A stretch of 18,037 bases of DNA from Acidobacteriota bacterium (GTDB lineage Bacteria; Acidobacteriota; Terriglobia; UBA7540), in the NCBI GenBank assembly GCA_021786455.1, contig JAJYNF010000309.1, forward strand, positions 1 to 18,037. The letters run 5' to 3'. Numbering within the stretch: position 1 is the first letter of the stretch; each line of letters begins with the position of its first letter. The notes beneath the pieces are model-generated. The model was not told the DNA's origin, searched no databases, and saw nothing but the letters and a program-made list of their open reading frames with translations. The position numbers and the translations under genes were made by a program. This document shows, in pieces, positions 1-7,496 of the stretch.

Positions 1-57
1 CTTCCGGAGGACCTTGCCAGCACTTACAAGAAATTGGCCCCATTTTTTCAGTCTTAG
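1..57 (+). CDS. Possible C-terminal tail of a gene entering from the left edge (partial)
   Basis: Reading from the first base gives 18 open codons, ending in FFQS and a TAG stop at 55-57. The stretch LPEDLASTYKKLAPFFQS has a plausible protein composition and would converge with the aminotransferase that ends at 91, leaving a 33-base gap. There is far too little sequence to name a family, and 18 open codons can occur by chance. The call rests only on frame openness and on the fact that nothing else occupies this edge. Confidence 0.3.
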   Translation, partial: LPEDLASTYKKLAPFFQS

Positions 58-90
58 CGTTTGGTTGAGCAGACAGCGGAAGCCGGCGCT

Positions 91-1269
91 TTAAGTTGCC
101 GTCCTCTCCATGACCCTCATGATTCGCGATACTCCTTCGCTAAATATCTCGGGCTGAGGCAAAAGGCTAACGACAAGATAACTGCCGGTCGGAAAGTCGT
201 AGAAGTGACCCGGATGAACCAGCACGCCTTCTTCTTTGACTAATTCGATTGCCCAATCCTCGTCGCTGCGGACGGAGGGTAATCGAAGGATGGCATACCA
301 GCCGCCTTCAATGGCCAGGCGGGTAGCCGGCGAATGCGCCCCAAGGGTTTGATCGAGAATCTCCAAATTCCCCTGCAAACGGCTGACAATTTGCGGCTGA
401 ATTGAATGGCGCAATTCCAGCAGTTGGGGCAGGGCTGCGGCGAGCGGAGTGCTCACGGAAAGATATGTATCCGCAATGATCTCCAGCCGATCCAGGGCTT
501 GAGCTAAAGTCGCGGGCGGGCCATTGACGGCGATCCACGCGAGCTTGATCTGGGGGAGCGCGGATATTTTGGAAAGGCCGCTCAAGGTGAACGTCAGAAC
601 CTCGGCAAATCCCGCATGGCTGCCGATATGTCGCTCATTTGCTCCAAGGGCATAGTCGGCAAATACCTCGTCCGCCACCAGCGAAAGACCACCTGTGCGA
701 CAGCATTCGGCCAGCCGCTCGAGTTCTGAGGCGCGCACAAACGAGCCGGTTGGGTTGTTAGGATGCACGACCAAGATAGCGCGGCTCCCCGGCGTAATAC
801 GCGCCTCGAGCGTGGCGATGTCCAGATGCCAAGCTTGACCATAATACAGAGGGTAGCCGGCCACTTCGACATCATTCAGCGCGGCAAGATAATCGAAGAG
901 CGGATAACTGGGCTGCGGCGCGAGAACATGGTCGCCAGCGTTGGCAATCAGCCGAAAGATATAGGAATATGCTTCGCTGGTGCCCGTCGTAAGGAAAATC
1001 TGCTCGGGAGAGAGCTGGACACCGCGTTCCGCGTAATAGCCGACTACGGCTCGTCGAGCGCTCAAAAGCCCGCGAGGATCGGGTTCATAGCGGAGTATTT
1101 CTTCCCCTGCAAGCGCGCTTAAAACGGTTCTCCGGTCCAGGTCAAATCCGCAGACGGTAGGGTTCGATTCAGTCAGATCAAGAATCGGAAGACCGCAGCT
1201 CCGGCGTTCCACAACAGCCAAGCTGAGGCGGTTCGGATTTAGAGGCCAGTTCGTACGCCGCGCGAACAT
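91..1269 (-). CDS. Class I/II PLP-dependent aminotransferase
   Basis: This is a fold-type I PLP enzyme that should move an amino group between an amino acid and a 2-oxo acid in the cytosol. With the start at MFARRTNW (392 residues) I see TGTSEAYSY (95-103) in the phosphate-binding region, HPNNPTG (169-175), ADEVFADY with Asp200, and SGLSK with the Schiff-base Lys234. The frame continues upstream to a TTG at 1311, but that codon has no ribosome site. As I remember the family, relatives begin near the MF-x-x-RTNW motif, so I prefer 1269. The C-terminus reads YLVVSLLP, where typical aspartate-aminotransferase-like enzymes carry an Arg that binds the substrate carboxylate; that Arg is not visible here. 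It lies six bases behind the isomerase-like gene and is surely cotranscribed with it. The substrate cannot be read from sequence. Confidence 0.88.
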   Translation of the reverse strand: MFARRTNWPLNPNRLSLAVVERRSCGLPILDLTESNPTVCGFDLDRRTVLSALAGEEILRYEPDPRGLLSARRAVVGYYAERGVQLSPEQIFLTTGTSEAYSYIFRLIANAGDHVLAPQPSYPLFDYLAALNDVEVAGYPLYYGQAWHLDIATLEARITPGSRAILVVHPNNPTGSFVRASELERLAECCRTGGLSLVADEVFADYALGANERHIGSHAGFAEVLTFTLSGLSKISALPQIKLAWIAVNGPPATLAQALDRLEIIADTYLSVSTPLAAALPQLLELRHSIQPQIVSRLQGNLEILDQTLGAHSPATRLAIEGGWYAILRLPSVRSDEDWAIELVKEEGVLVHPGHFYDFPTGSYLVVSLLPQPEIFSEGVSRIMRVMERTAT

Positions 1270-1317
1270 GCCAAAAGATGCATCTCTCCAGCGAATCAGG
1301 ATGCCGGGCAAAACCGC

Positions 1318-2283
1318 TCAGATCGCCGGCCCCGTTTTGTAAAGGATCTTAAGAAGCCCCTCGAGCGAAATTCGCGTGCTCTCTATGTTGGTGGCTCCGC
1401 GTTTGCGGTAATGAGTTTCAAGCGAGACGGTGCAATTATAGCCGTGTCGCCGGAGCGCTTCGAACTGGCCCTCCCAGTCAATAAACCCTTTGCCTACCGG
1501 CGCCCATTCCAGTTTGTATGTTCGAAGATTCTTGCGCAAGTCCTTGACGTGCAGGTGCTCGATCAACCCACGCGCCCTCAGATAACCGTCGGGATAGGGA
1601 GTCTCCCCTTGCATCGCGGCGTTGGCTGGATCCCAAGTGCCACGCAGGTGTGGGGAGCTAACATCGCGCAAAAGGCGCCCTAGTTCCTTCCCCGTTGCGA
1701 TGTTGCACTCGTGTTCATTTTCAAGCGTCAGGAGAACTCCGTTCCGGCCGGCCATTTCAGCCGCTTGGGCCAGCCGGTCCAGCACGTAAGGGTAGGCTTC
1801 TTGAGGTTCGTCCACGCGCCAATAGCTGAAAACCCGGACCTTGTTCGTTCCAAAGAAGTGCGCCAAGCGAAAGGATTCGTGAAGCAACCGATCGGAATCC
1901 TGATCGGTGAAGTTTGCTCGGAAGGTATCGCGCTTCTCGCCGGCGCGGGCAGGCATCTGCGGCAAGTTATATTTGAAGACAGGCGATCCAATTTGCGAAA
2001 CTTTTAGATTGAACCTCTGAATCAACTCTTTGGCGCGCCGAAGCTCCGCAGAGGAAAGATTCATCACGTTTTTTCCCCAAACTTGCCTCAATTCGCACCA
2101 CTCAAGACCATACTGACCGATAAAGCCCAGCGATCTATCGAAGCTCTCGGCGATTTCGTCTGTGATGATTCCCAGCTTCCACCCTACTGTTTTGCTCAAC
2201 TCGGCAGCGTGAGACGGGATGCTACGCTCTGGGCCTACGGGCGAAGCGATTGTGAGGGGGTTCCGCGATCGGGAAGGGGTCAT
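1318..2283 (-). CDS. Sugar-phosphate isomerase/epimerase-like TIM-barrel protein
   Basis: A 321-residue protein of the xylose-isomerase-like / AP-endonuclease-2 superfamily, whose members are metal-dependent sugar or sugar-acid isomerases and epimerases. The domain starts near residue 35 (WKLGIITDEI). Likely metal ligands at the strand ends are Glu188 in TLENE, Asp218 in TWDPAN, His245 in HLHVKDL and Glu289 in SLETHY. The ATG at 2283 has GAGGG eight bases upstream, which supports this start although it adds about 34 residues before the barrel. That extension is Ser/Pro/Arg-rich and lacks a clear twin-Arg or hydrophobic export signal. The gene is first in a two-gene unit with the aminotransferase, which suggests a shared sugar, amino-sugar or cofactor pathway. 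The exact reaction is unknown. Confidence 0.82.
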   Translation of the reverse strand: MTPSRSRNPLTIASPVGPERSIPSHAAELSKTVGWKLGIITDEIAESFDRSLGFIGQYGLEWCELRQVWGKNVMNLSSAELRRAKELIQRFNLKVSQIGSPVFKYNLPQMPARAGEKRDTFRANFTDQDSDRLLHESFRLAHFFGTNKVRVFSYWRVDEPQEAYPYVLDRLAQAAEMAGRNGVLLTLENEHECNIATGKELGRLLRDVSSPHLRGTWDPANAAMQGETPYPDGYLRARGLIEHLHVKDLRKNLRTYKLEWAPVGKGFIDWEGQFEALRRHGYNCTVSLETHYRKRGATNIESTRISLEGLLKILYKTGPAI

Positions 2284-2408
2284 GGGCAGTTCCCTCTGAC
2301 CGTCTCATTGAGCGCCTGCATCTTGCGTATTCCCATCGTAGCCTCCACCCTGCCTGTCGGCATGGCCGTTGAAGTGCCGCCGGTGTTAACGCATATAGCG
2401 GAAGCCAT
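2280..2408 (-). CDS. Candidate small ORF bridging the PilZ gene and the isomerase gene
   Basis: A 42-codon frame starts with ATG at 2408, inside the 3' end of the PilZ gene but in another frame. It has GGAG five bases upstream. It runs through the whole gap and stops with a TGA that overlaps the isomerase ATG as ATGA. That overlap is the usual geometry of translational coupling. The peptide (MASAICVNTGG onward, ending NETVRGNCP) matches no family I know. It may be a coupling leader peptide or only a chance open frame; I favour neither strongly. Confidence 0.2.
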   Translation of the reverse strand: MASAICVNTGGTSTAMPTGRVEATMGIRKMQALNETVRGNCP

Positions 2409-3219
2409 AAGTTCTCCGGCCTCCGAGGTCGAAAAGCGCGCGCCGCCGCACTTCAGCCTTCTGCTCAATATCCATGTCGCTCGATGAGTAAGGGCAAATC
2501 ACCCAGACGATGTCACCCACTTGTAGGTCCAGGCCGAGGTTGGCTGCGAAGCCGTTCTTGGACAGATTCTCGGTCTTGGTAATTTCGACATCTCCCTGCA
2601 TGGTTCGGATGCGGATGGGCATTTTCATACCCAAACGCTTTTCACCGCGTTTTTCGATCTTTTTGAGTGCTTCATCCAGGCGCGGCGGAGGGCTGGTAGG
2701 TTCTATCTCGCTGAACGCGCGCGGACGGCGAATGGTGTCGGCGTAGGTCCAGAAGGTCAGCTTGGCGCATCGGTCGCACGGCCGAGCGACCTGACCGGTG
2801 GAGTCCAACACTTCGACTTCCATCAAAGTGATCATCCAGAGCGCTTGCTGGCGGCAGCCTCGGCATTCCAACAAGGCGCCGGCCTGCGAAGTCGCCGGGT
2901 CCATGGCGGCAGGCAGCTCGACTCCCCAAATATTTCGGCCCTTTTCAGTGCACTCTACCGCGAGCTCCGACGTGTTGTTCTCCACCGCCAATGGGCCGAC
3001 CACCCGGAAGTCCGCTTCGCTGTAATTCTCCAAGTTGACAATGCGGACTGAATCTCCCGGATTGACCTTGTGGGTGAGACCAATCTGCGCTCCCGCTCGG
3101 CTGATCACCCGTGTTTGGCTGTCCTCGGCAAATTGCGCTCCTGCCAAGTCAATGCCAATCACCCGTATAGGAATGGACAACATCAGCCGTTCCGACCGTC
3201 GCTTCTCCAGGGAATCCAT
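2386..3219 (-). CDS. Double PilZ-domain protein with a central four-cysteine insert
   Basis: PilZ domains bind cyclic di-GMP and control motility, exopolysaccharide or development. From ATG 3219 (277 residues) the first PilZ-like domain covers about 5-103, with RRSER as the RxxxR motif, but its second motif is degenerate (ISRAG without the Asp/Asn). The second domain, about 188-277, has both motifs: RGEKR and NLSKNG (N218, S220, G223). Between them are CRGC (119/122) and CDRC (148/151), a likely zinc knuckle. GGGGG seven bases before this ATG supports the start. A GTG at 3252 in frame is the alternative and lacks a clear ribosome site. No signal peptide or membrane segment is seen. The gene is divergent from gltX and probably stands alone or leads the isomerase unit. 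Confidence 0.8.
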   Translation of the reverse strand: MDSLEKRRSERLMLSIPIRVIGIDLAGAQFAEDSQTRVISRAGAQIGLTHKVNPGDSVRIVNLENYSEADFRVVGPLAVENNTSELAVECTEKGRNIWGVELPAAMDPATSQAGALLECRGCRQQALWMITLMEVEVLDSTGQVARPCDRCAKLTFWTYADTIRRPRAFSEIEPTSPPPRLDEALKKIEKRGEKRLGMKMPIRIRTMQGDVEITKTENLSKNGFAANLGLDLQVGDIVWVICPYSSSDMDIEQKAEVRRRALFDLGGRRTYGFRYMR

Positions 3220-3270
3220 GCGCACCCCCGGCTTGCTTATGCTTTGAGCCACTCACAGCTCGTGTGGCAT

Positions 3271-3299
3271 ACTCTATCAGCATCAGATGAAGGACTCAA
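3271..3299 (-). promoter_or_regulatory. Candidate sigma-70 promoter for the PilZ gene
   Basis: On the minus strand TTGAGT (3294-3299) and TAGAGT (3271-3276) are separated by 17 bases, and TG-A precedes the -10 box as in extended -10 promoters. Transcription would start near 3264, upstream of both possible PilZ starts. Confidence 0.35.
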
Positions 3300-3316
3300 T
3301 ATCGCCGCCATGGGCC

Positions 3317-3346
3317 TGTACAAACTTTTGGCGGTTGTGCTAGTTT
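3317..3346 (+). promoter_or_regulatory. Candidate sigma-70 promoter for gltX-rlmB
   Basis: TGTACA (3317-3322) and TAGTTT (3341-3346) are 18 bases apart, with TG-C before the -10 box. The predicted start near 3353 leaves a short leader to the ATG at 3367. Both boxes match consensus only partly, so this is a guess based on spacing and position. Confidence 0.33.
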
Positions 3347-3366
3347 CCCCTAAAGGCGTCATTATC

Positions 3367-4929
3367 ATGGTAAACGTCCGCGTTCGCTTCGCCCCCAGCC
3401 CCACAGGATACGTCCACGTCGGCAACGCGCGCACGGCTTTGTTCAACTGGCTTTTCGCCCGGCATCATTCGGGCGCCTTCGTGCTGCGCATCGAGGACAC
3501 AGACATCGAGCGATCGGAGGCTCGCTACGAAGCGCAACTGATCGAGGATTTGCGTTGGTTCGGCCTCGGTTGGGATGAGGGGCCGGACAAGGGCGGCGCC
3601 TACGGCCCGTATCGCCAGTCGGAGCGCCTGGAAATCTACGCCAAGGCCGGAAGCCAACTGATTCAAGACGGCCACGCATATTATTGCTTCTGCGCGCCGG
3701 AGCAGCTCGAAGCCGAGCGCCAGGCGGCGCTCAAATCGGGCCGTCAGCCGAGATATTCCGGGCGCTGCCGGGTCCTCGGGCGCGAAGAGGCCGAGCGCCG
3801 GCGCGCCGCGGGTGAGCCGGCGGCCATTCGATTGAGAATTGCCGAGGGCATCTACCGCTGGCGCGACCTCGTTCACGGCGAGACGAGTTTCTCCAGCGAG
3901 GTCATGGGCGACCTGATTCTTGTCCGCTCGGACGGTCACCCCGCCTACAACTTTGCTGTGGTGATTGACGACCACCAAATGGAAATCACCCACGTCATTC
4001 GCGGCGACGATCACATCTCCAACACCCCGCGTCAGCTTGCGGTTTATCGTGCCTTTGGCTGGACGCCGCCCGACTTCGCGCATCTCTCGACCGTCCTGGG
4101 TCCCGACCGCGCCCGGCTCTCCAAGCGGCACGGCGCGACATCGCTCCAGAATTTTCGGGAAATGGGGATCCTGCCCGAGGCTTTGAGAAACTACCTCGCG
4201 CTGCTCGGCTGGTCGCCCGCGGGCGGCGAAACGGAAATTCTGAGTACCGACGAGCTCCTCGCGCAATTCTCGCTTGAGCATATTACCAAAAGCCCGGCGG
4301 TGTTCGATATCCGCAAGCTGAAGTGGATGAATCGCCAATACATGAAGCAATTACCGCCGGCCGAACTGGCAAAGCGTGCCGTGCCGTTTCTGGCCCAGCC
4401 GGGGTTTATTGCGGAACCCGCCTTGCCTGCTGTGGTCGGCTGGCTCGAGCGTGTCCTGGATGCCGTGTTGAAGAATCTTGACGCCCTAGCGCAGCTTCCG
4501 ACAGCGACGCAATCAATCTTTCGGTTCGACGCGGCGAAGGTCCTGGGCACGGCGGCGCCGGTCGGCTTCTCTTTAGACGATGCCGATCGGCAGGTCCTCG
4601 CTGCTTTCATCCCGAAAGTACTCGCCGAAGCAAGCGGCGGCTTGAGTTACTCTCGCTTCCGTGAAATCGCGCAGGACGTGCAACAGGAGACGGGCAAAAC
4701 TGGCCGAGCGCTGTTCCATCCCATCCGGGTCGCCCTAACGGGCGAAATTTCGGGACCAGAGCTCGAAAAGCTCATCCCGATTTTTGAGGAGGGCGCGAAA
4801 CTACCTCTGAAGACGCATGTCAAGAACTGCGCCGAGCGGCTACGGGAATTCGCGGCGGCAGCAGCCTTGCCCATCAGCGTTTCCCCTGGCGCATCGGGCG
4901 ATATCCCAGCTTCCAGCTCAAAGAGTTGA
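3367..4929 (+). CDS. gltX: Glutamate--tRNA ligase (GluRS)
   Basis: Charges tRNA-Glu with glutamate in an ATP-dependent class I reaction in the cytosol. The 520-residue product shows FAPSPTGYVHVGN with the HIGH-type signature HVGN (17-20), RIEDTD (41-46), the zinc-site cysteines C107, C109 and C134, IRGDDHISNT (211-220), and RLSKRH (250-255) as the KMSKS loop. The upstream frame is open to 3070, but the family N-terminus (V-RFAPSPTG) fixes the ATG at 3367. It is slightly longer than usual (about 470-500) because of an Ala/Ser-rich C-terminal tail of about 25 residues. rlmB follows after one base, so the two are cotranscribed and probably translationally coupled. Whether it also misacylates tRNA-Gln (non-discriminating type) depends on gatCAB, which is not in view. 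Confidence 0.97.
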   Translation: MVNVRVRFAPSPTGYVHVGNARTALFNWLFARHHSGAFVLRIEDTDIERSEARYEAQLIEDLRWFGLGWDEGPDKGGAYGPYRQSERLEIYAKAGSQLIQDGHAYYCFCAPEQLEAERQAALKSGRQPRYSGRCRVLGREEAERRRAAGEPAAIRLRIAEGIYRWRDLVHGETSFSSEVMGDLILVRSDGHPAYNFAVVIDDHQMEITHVIRGDDHISNTPRQLAVYRAFGWTPPDFAHLSTVLGPDRARLSKRHGATSLQNFREMGILPEALRNYLALLGWSPAGGETEILSTDELLAQFSLEHITKSPAVFDIRKLKWMNRQYMKQLPPAELAKRAVPFLAQPGFIAEPALPAVVGWLERVLDAVLKNLDALAQLPTATQSIFRFDAAKVLGTAAPVGFSLDDADRQVLAAFIPKVLAEASGGLSYSRFREIAQDVQQETGKTGRALFHPIRVALTGEISGPELEKLIPIFEEGAKLPLKTHVKNCAERLREFAAAAALPISVSPGASGDIPASSSKS

Positions 4930-4930
4930 A

Positions 4931-5674
4931 ATGAAATACCCTCCGGTGACCCGAAGCGAACCCGTTTACGGAATTCACGCGGTGAAAGAGGCTGTCGAGT
5001 CGCGCCCGATCGAACATGTTCTGGTTGCCGAAGGCGCCGCGAATCCGCGCTTGCAACAAATCATTGATCGCTGCCGCGCGAGGGGCGTTGCAATCCGGTT
5101 TGTGCCTCGCGCGGCCCTTTCGAGGCGGGCCGGCACGACGCGCCATCAGGATATCCTTGCGGTTTGCGCTGCCAAGGCTTATGACAGTCTTGAAACGCTG
5201 GTGGAAATGAGCGCGACGCCGTTGTTGGTTGTTTTGGACGGAGTGCAAGACCCGGCGAACCTCGGAGCAGTGATTCGCACGGCGGTCGGTGCGGGCGCGG
5301 ACGGCATTGTCATTCCGGAGCGGCGCGCCGTAGGGCTTTCGCCGGCGGTGGCGCGCACAGCGGCGGGCGCGCTCGAACACGCTCGAGTGGCGCGTGTTCC
5401 CAATTTGGCGGAGGCCATGAGGACTTTGAAGGAAGGTGGCGCGTGGATTTATGGCTTTGAACCGGGCGCTGCCGTCTCACATTTCGAGCTCGATTATCGC
5501 GGCGCTTGCGCCCTGATTTTTGGCGGCGAAGGGCGGGGCCTGCATCGCCTGATACGGGAAACCTGCGACCGGCTGGCCAGCATTCCCCTCCCCGATGCGG
5601 TAGAATCGCTAAACGTCTCCGTGGCAGCCGCTGTGGTGTTGTATGAGGCCGTGCGGCAAAGGCGGCCAGGTTGA
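4931..5674 (+). CDS. rlmB: 23S rRNA (guanosine-2'-O-)-methyltransferase, RlmB/TrmH (SPOUT) family
   Basis: SPOUT-class enzyme expected to 2'-O-methylate a guanosine in the 23S rRNA P-loop using SAM. The 247-residue length fits RlmB. The N-terminal substrate-binding domain (about 11-80, YGIHAVKEAVES onward) precedes the knotted domain. Motif 1 is LDGVQDPANLGAVIRTA, with Asn110 and Arg116. Motif 2 is IFGGEGRGLHRL and motif 3 is VESLNVSVAAAVVLYE. The frame is open further upstream inside gltX, but the family N-terminus and the one-base gap after the gltX stop favour ATG 4931. The paralogue TrmH (tRNA Gm18) is the alternative; the extra N-terminal domain favours RlmB. Confidence 0.93.
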   Translation: MKYPPVTRSEPVYGIHAVKEAVESRPIEHVLVAEGAANPRLQQIIDRCRARGVAIRFVPRAALSRRAGTTRHQDILAVCAAKAYDSLETLVEMSATPLLVVLDGVQDPANLGAVIRTAVGAGADGIVIPERRAVGLSPAVARTAAGALEHARVARVPNLAEAMRTLKEGGAWIYGFEPGAAVSHFELDYRGACALIFGGEGRGLHRLIRETCDRLASIPLPDAVESLNVSVAAAVVLYEAVRQRRPG

Positions 5675-5752
5675 GCCCGCGAAGCTAAGGGTGGGGCTGG
5701 ATTGCAACGTCGCCGCGAAGGCCTTCATCCAACTTAACAGGTGGAGGAGCAT

Positions 5753-6904
5753 GTGAGAGGCGCGATGCGCAAAGCTCGACACCAACCGCTTTTGAACCTC
5801 ACGGGAATGATTTTCGTGCTGGGGTGGGGTCTCAGTGTCGCTTCAGGCTTTGGCCAAACTGCGGTAGCCAGGACGAGCACGGCCTCCGGCGTCCAGCCAG
5901 ATTCAAAAGCAGCAATCAAAGTCCAATCCAACCTGGTGACCGCCCCGGTTACGGTGACCGACTCTTCGGGCCGGATTGTTTATGGTTTGCGGGAGAGCGA
6001 TTTTCGTGTCTATGACAACGGGCTCCCCCAACGAATCACCCGCTTTGATAACGAAGAGCATCCGATTGCGGCCGTGATCCTCGTTCAGGACAACGACGCG
6101 GTGGCCCCGCTAGTCAAAAATCTCGACTTCGTTGTTCCCGTGCTGACCCAGATGTTGCTCGGTCCCGAGGGCCGAGCGGCCGTCATATTGTTTAACCGCC
6201 AAATCCGGCGCGCCCAAGATTTCACAAACTCTTCCACGCGGCTGGAAAAAGCTCTGAAAAATATTCGAGCCGAGGGCAGTCAAGCGCGGCTGAATGACGC
6301 GATCATGCAGGCCATCAATCTGCTCGACCACCAGCCCAAGCCGGACCGGCGAATCATTCTCGCCATTTCCAATGGGTGGGATTCGGGCAGCGAAACAACC
6401 CGTCGCGAAGTCGTGCAGCGAGCAGCGGCAGCGCAAATAACCATCTACGGGCTTGATTTGAACGGCGCTAAGGCTTTGCTGGAGCGCAAGCCGACCCCTC
6501 CCCCGCCCAACCCCATTGACACGAATGTAGCGCGCCCTCCGGTTCCCGGCATGCCCAACACGCCGGACATGGACACCCGCATCTGGGAAAATCCAGTTCC
6601 CGGCGGGCCGATTCTCGGCGAGGTGCAGCGAACGGTGCTAGGCCATTCGAAGATTTTCAGCAGCCCGCTCGCATTCTACTCTCGTTTCACAGGCGGGAGG
6701 CTTTACTCCCAGTGGTCGTCGCGGGCGTTAGTGCAACATCTGGCTCGCCTCGCCGATGAAATCCACACGCAGTACGAACTCGCTTACGTCCCAAACGACC
6801 TCAGTCAGACCGGTTTTCATCGCATCGAGATTCGAGTCAAGCGACCCGGCATGCGGGTTCGCAATCCCGAAGGCTATTTCTACTACAAACCTGGAACGCG
6901 CTGA
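5753..6904 (+). CDS. VWFA-related acidobacterial exported protein (first copy)
   Basis: Resembles the VWFA-related domain family described from acidobacteria; its function is unknown, and extracytoplasmic protein binding is assumed from the VWA fold. I chose GTG 5753 because GGAGG at 5743-5747 sits five bases before it. The ATG at 5751 is out of frame and followed at once by TGA. ATG 5765 with GAGAGG is the alternative. Residues 1-35 form a signal peptide: basic MRGAMRKARH, a hydrophobic stretch, then a likely cut after GFGQ. A short beta domain (NLVTAPVTVTDSSGR, SDFRVYDNGLPQ) precedes the VWA fold. The usual MIDAS DxSxS is replaced by QDNDAV, so metal binding is doubtful. A Pro-rich insert (KPTPPPPNP onward) lies in the C-terminal half, which ends with LAYVPNDLSQTGFHRIEIRVK as in relatives. 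It follows rlmB after 78 bases and may have its own promoter. Confidence 0.85.
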   Translation: MRGAMRKARHQPLLNLTGMIFVLGWGLSVASGFGQTAVARTSTASGVQPDSKAAIKVQSNLVTAPVTVTDSSGRIVYGLRESDFRVYDNGLPQRITRFDNEEHPIAAVILVQDNDAVAPLVKNLDFVVPVLTQMLLGPEGRAAVILFNRQIRRAQDFTNSSTRLEKALKNIRAEGSQARLNDAIMQAINLLDHQPKPDRRIILAISNGWDSGSETTRREVVQRAAAAQITIYGLDLNGAKALLERKPTPPPPNPIDTNVARPPVPGMPNTPDMDTRIWENPVPGGPILGEVQRTVLGHSKIFSSPLAFYSRFTGGRLYSQWSSRALVQHLARLADEIHTQYELAYVPNDLSQTGFHRIEIRVKRPGMRVRNPEGYFYYKPGTR

Positions 6905-6929
6905 AAATCACATGCCGCATACGAGCCGT

Positions 6930-7490
6930 TTAATTGTACTTCTGATGGCTCTGGACTTGGACTCGCCGCCCAACTTTGAGATCAATTTCAGCAAGGTAGG
7001 GGCGCATGGCAACCGGAGAGATAGCCAGAACGACAACGCGCTTTCCCTGCGGAGTGCGAAAGACCACCGTGAAGTAGCGATTGCGATTGCCACCGCTTCG
7101 CCATGGTTTGAATCGCCAAGGGAGTTCCATGCGCCGGACCTTTCGGCCAATGTCTGCCCGATATTGCATCAGCAGAATCGAACGGTACGGAATCTTAATC
7201 GAACCTTCTGGGCAAGTAAAAACCATGGTGGAAGCCGTCAAGCCAAGCTGGCCCAGGCAGCCTCTCATGAATTTTTCGGTTCCCCCCACGTATTTGAAGG
7301 GAGCCGAGGAAGATGGAGGGGGAAGACGGCTTGCCTGTGGCGCGGCCGCCATGGGGGCGAAGTTCAGCCCGAGGGCACAAACCGCCAGACCTTTCCATCC
7401 ACGGACGGCTCGGCGTAGCGATCCCTCTACCCGACGGGGTCGCGCCCTTTCAGCTAACACTTCAGAGATTTTCTTAAACGGATATGCCAT
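6930..7490 (-). CDS. Conserved exported protein of unknown function
   Basis: A 186-residue product. The first 30 residues are basic, then GLAVCALGLNFAPMAAAP (about 34-51) looks like a signal peptide with an unusually long n-region. A Pro/Ser linker leads to a compact beta-rich domain from FKYVGGTEK (65-73) to the end. That domain contains RGCLG (Cys78) and FTCPEG (Cys93), which could form a disulfide outside the cytoplasm, and AISPVAMRPYLAEIDLK near the C-terminus. I recall similar sequences only as acidobacterial hypotheticals. A PH-like or GRAM-like fold is possible but is my guess. AAGGTGA overlapping the upstream stop supports ATG 7490; a GTG lies directly before it at 7493. It is the last gene of the acpS unit, six bases after the TonB-like gene, and converges with the VWFA gene. 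Confidence 0.68.
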   Translation of the reverse strand: MAYPFKKISEVLAERARPRRVEGSLRRAVRGWKGLAVCALGLNFAPMAAAPQASRLPPPSSSAPFKYVGGTEKFMRGCLGQLGLTASTMVFTCPEGSIKIPYRSILLMQYRADIGRKVRRMELPWRFKPWRSGGNRNRYFTVVFRTPQGKRVVVLAISPVAMRPYLAEIDLKVGRRVQVQSHQKYN

Positions 7491-7496
7491 CACCTA

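Noticed and set aside
3340..4350. Long open frame antisense to gltX (336 codons, minus strand)
   Set aside because: It lies wholly opposite a certain gene in GC-rich DNA, has a low-complexity Ala/Gly/Arg/Val composition and no known motif; it is a codon-bias shadow.
5675..5752. Gap between rlmB and the first VWFA gene, searched for a terminator or promoter
   Set aside because: No hairpin with a U-run and no convincing -35/-10 pair; only the GGAGG ribosome site is clear.
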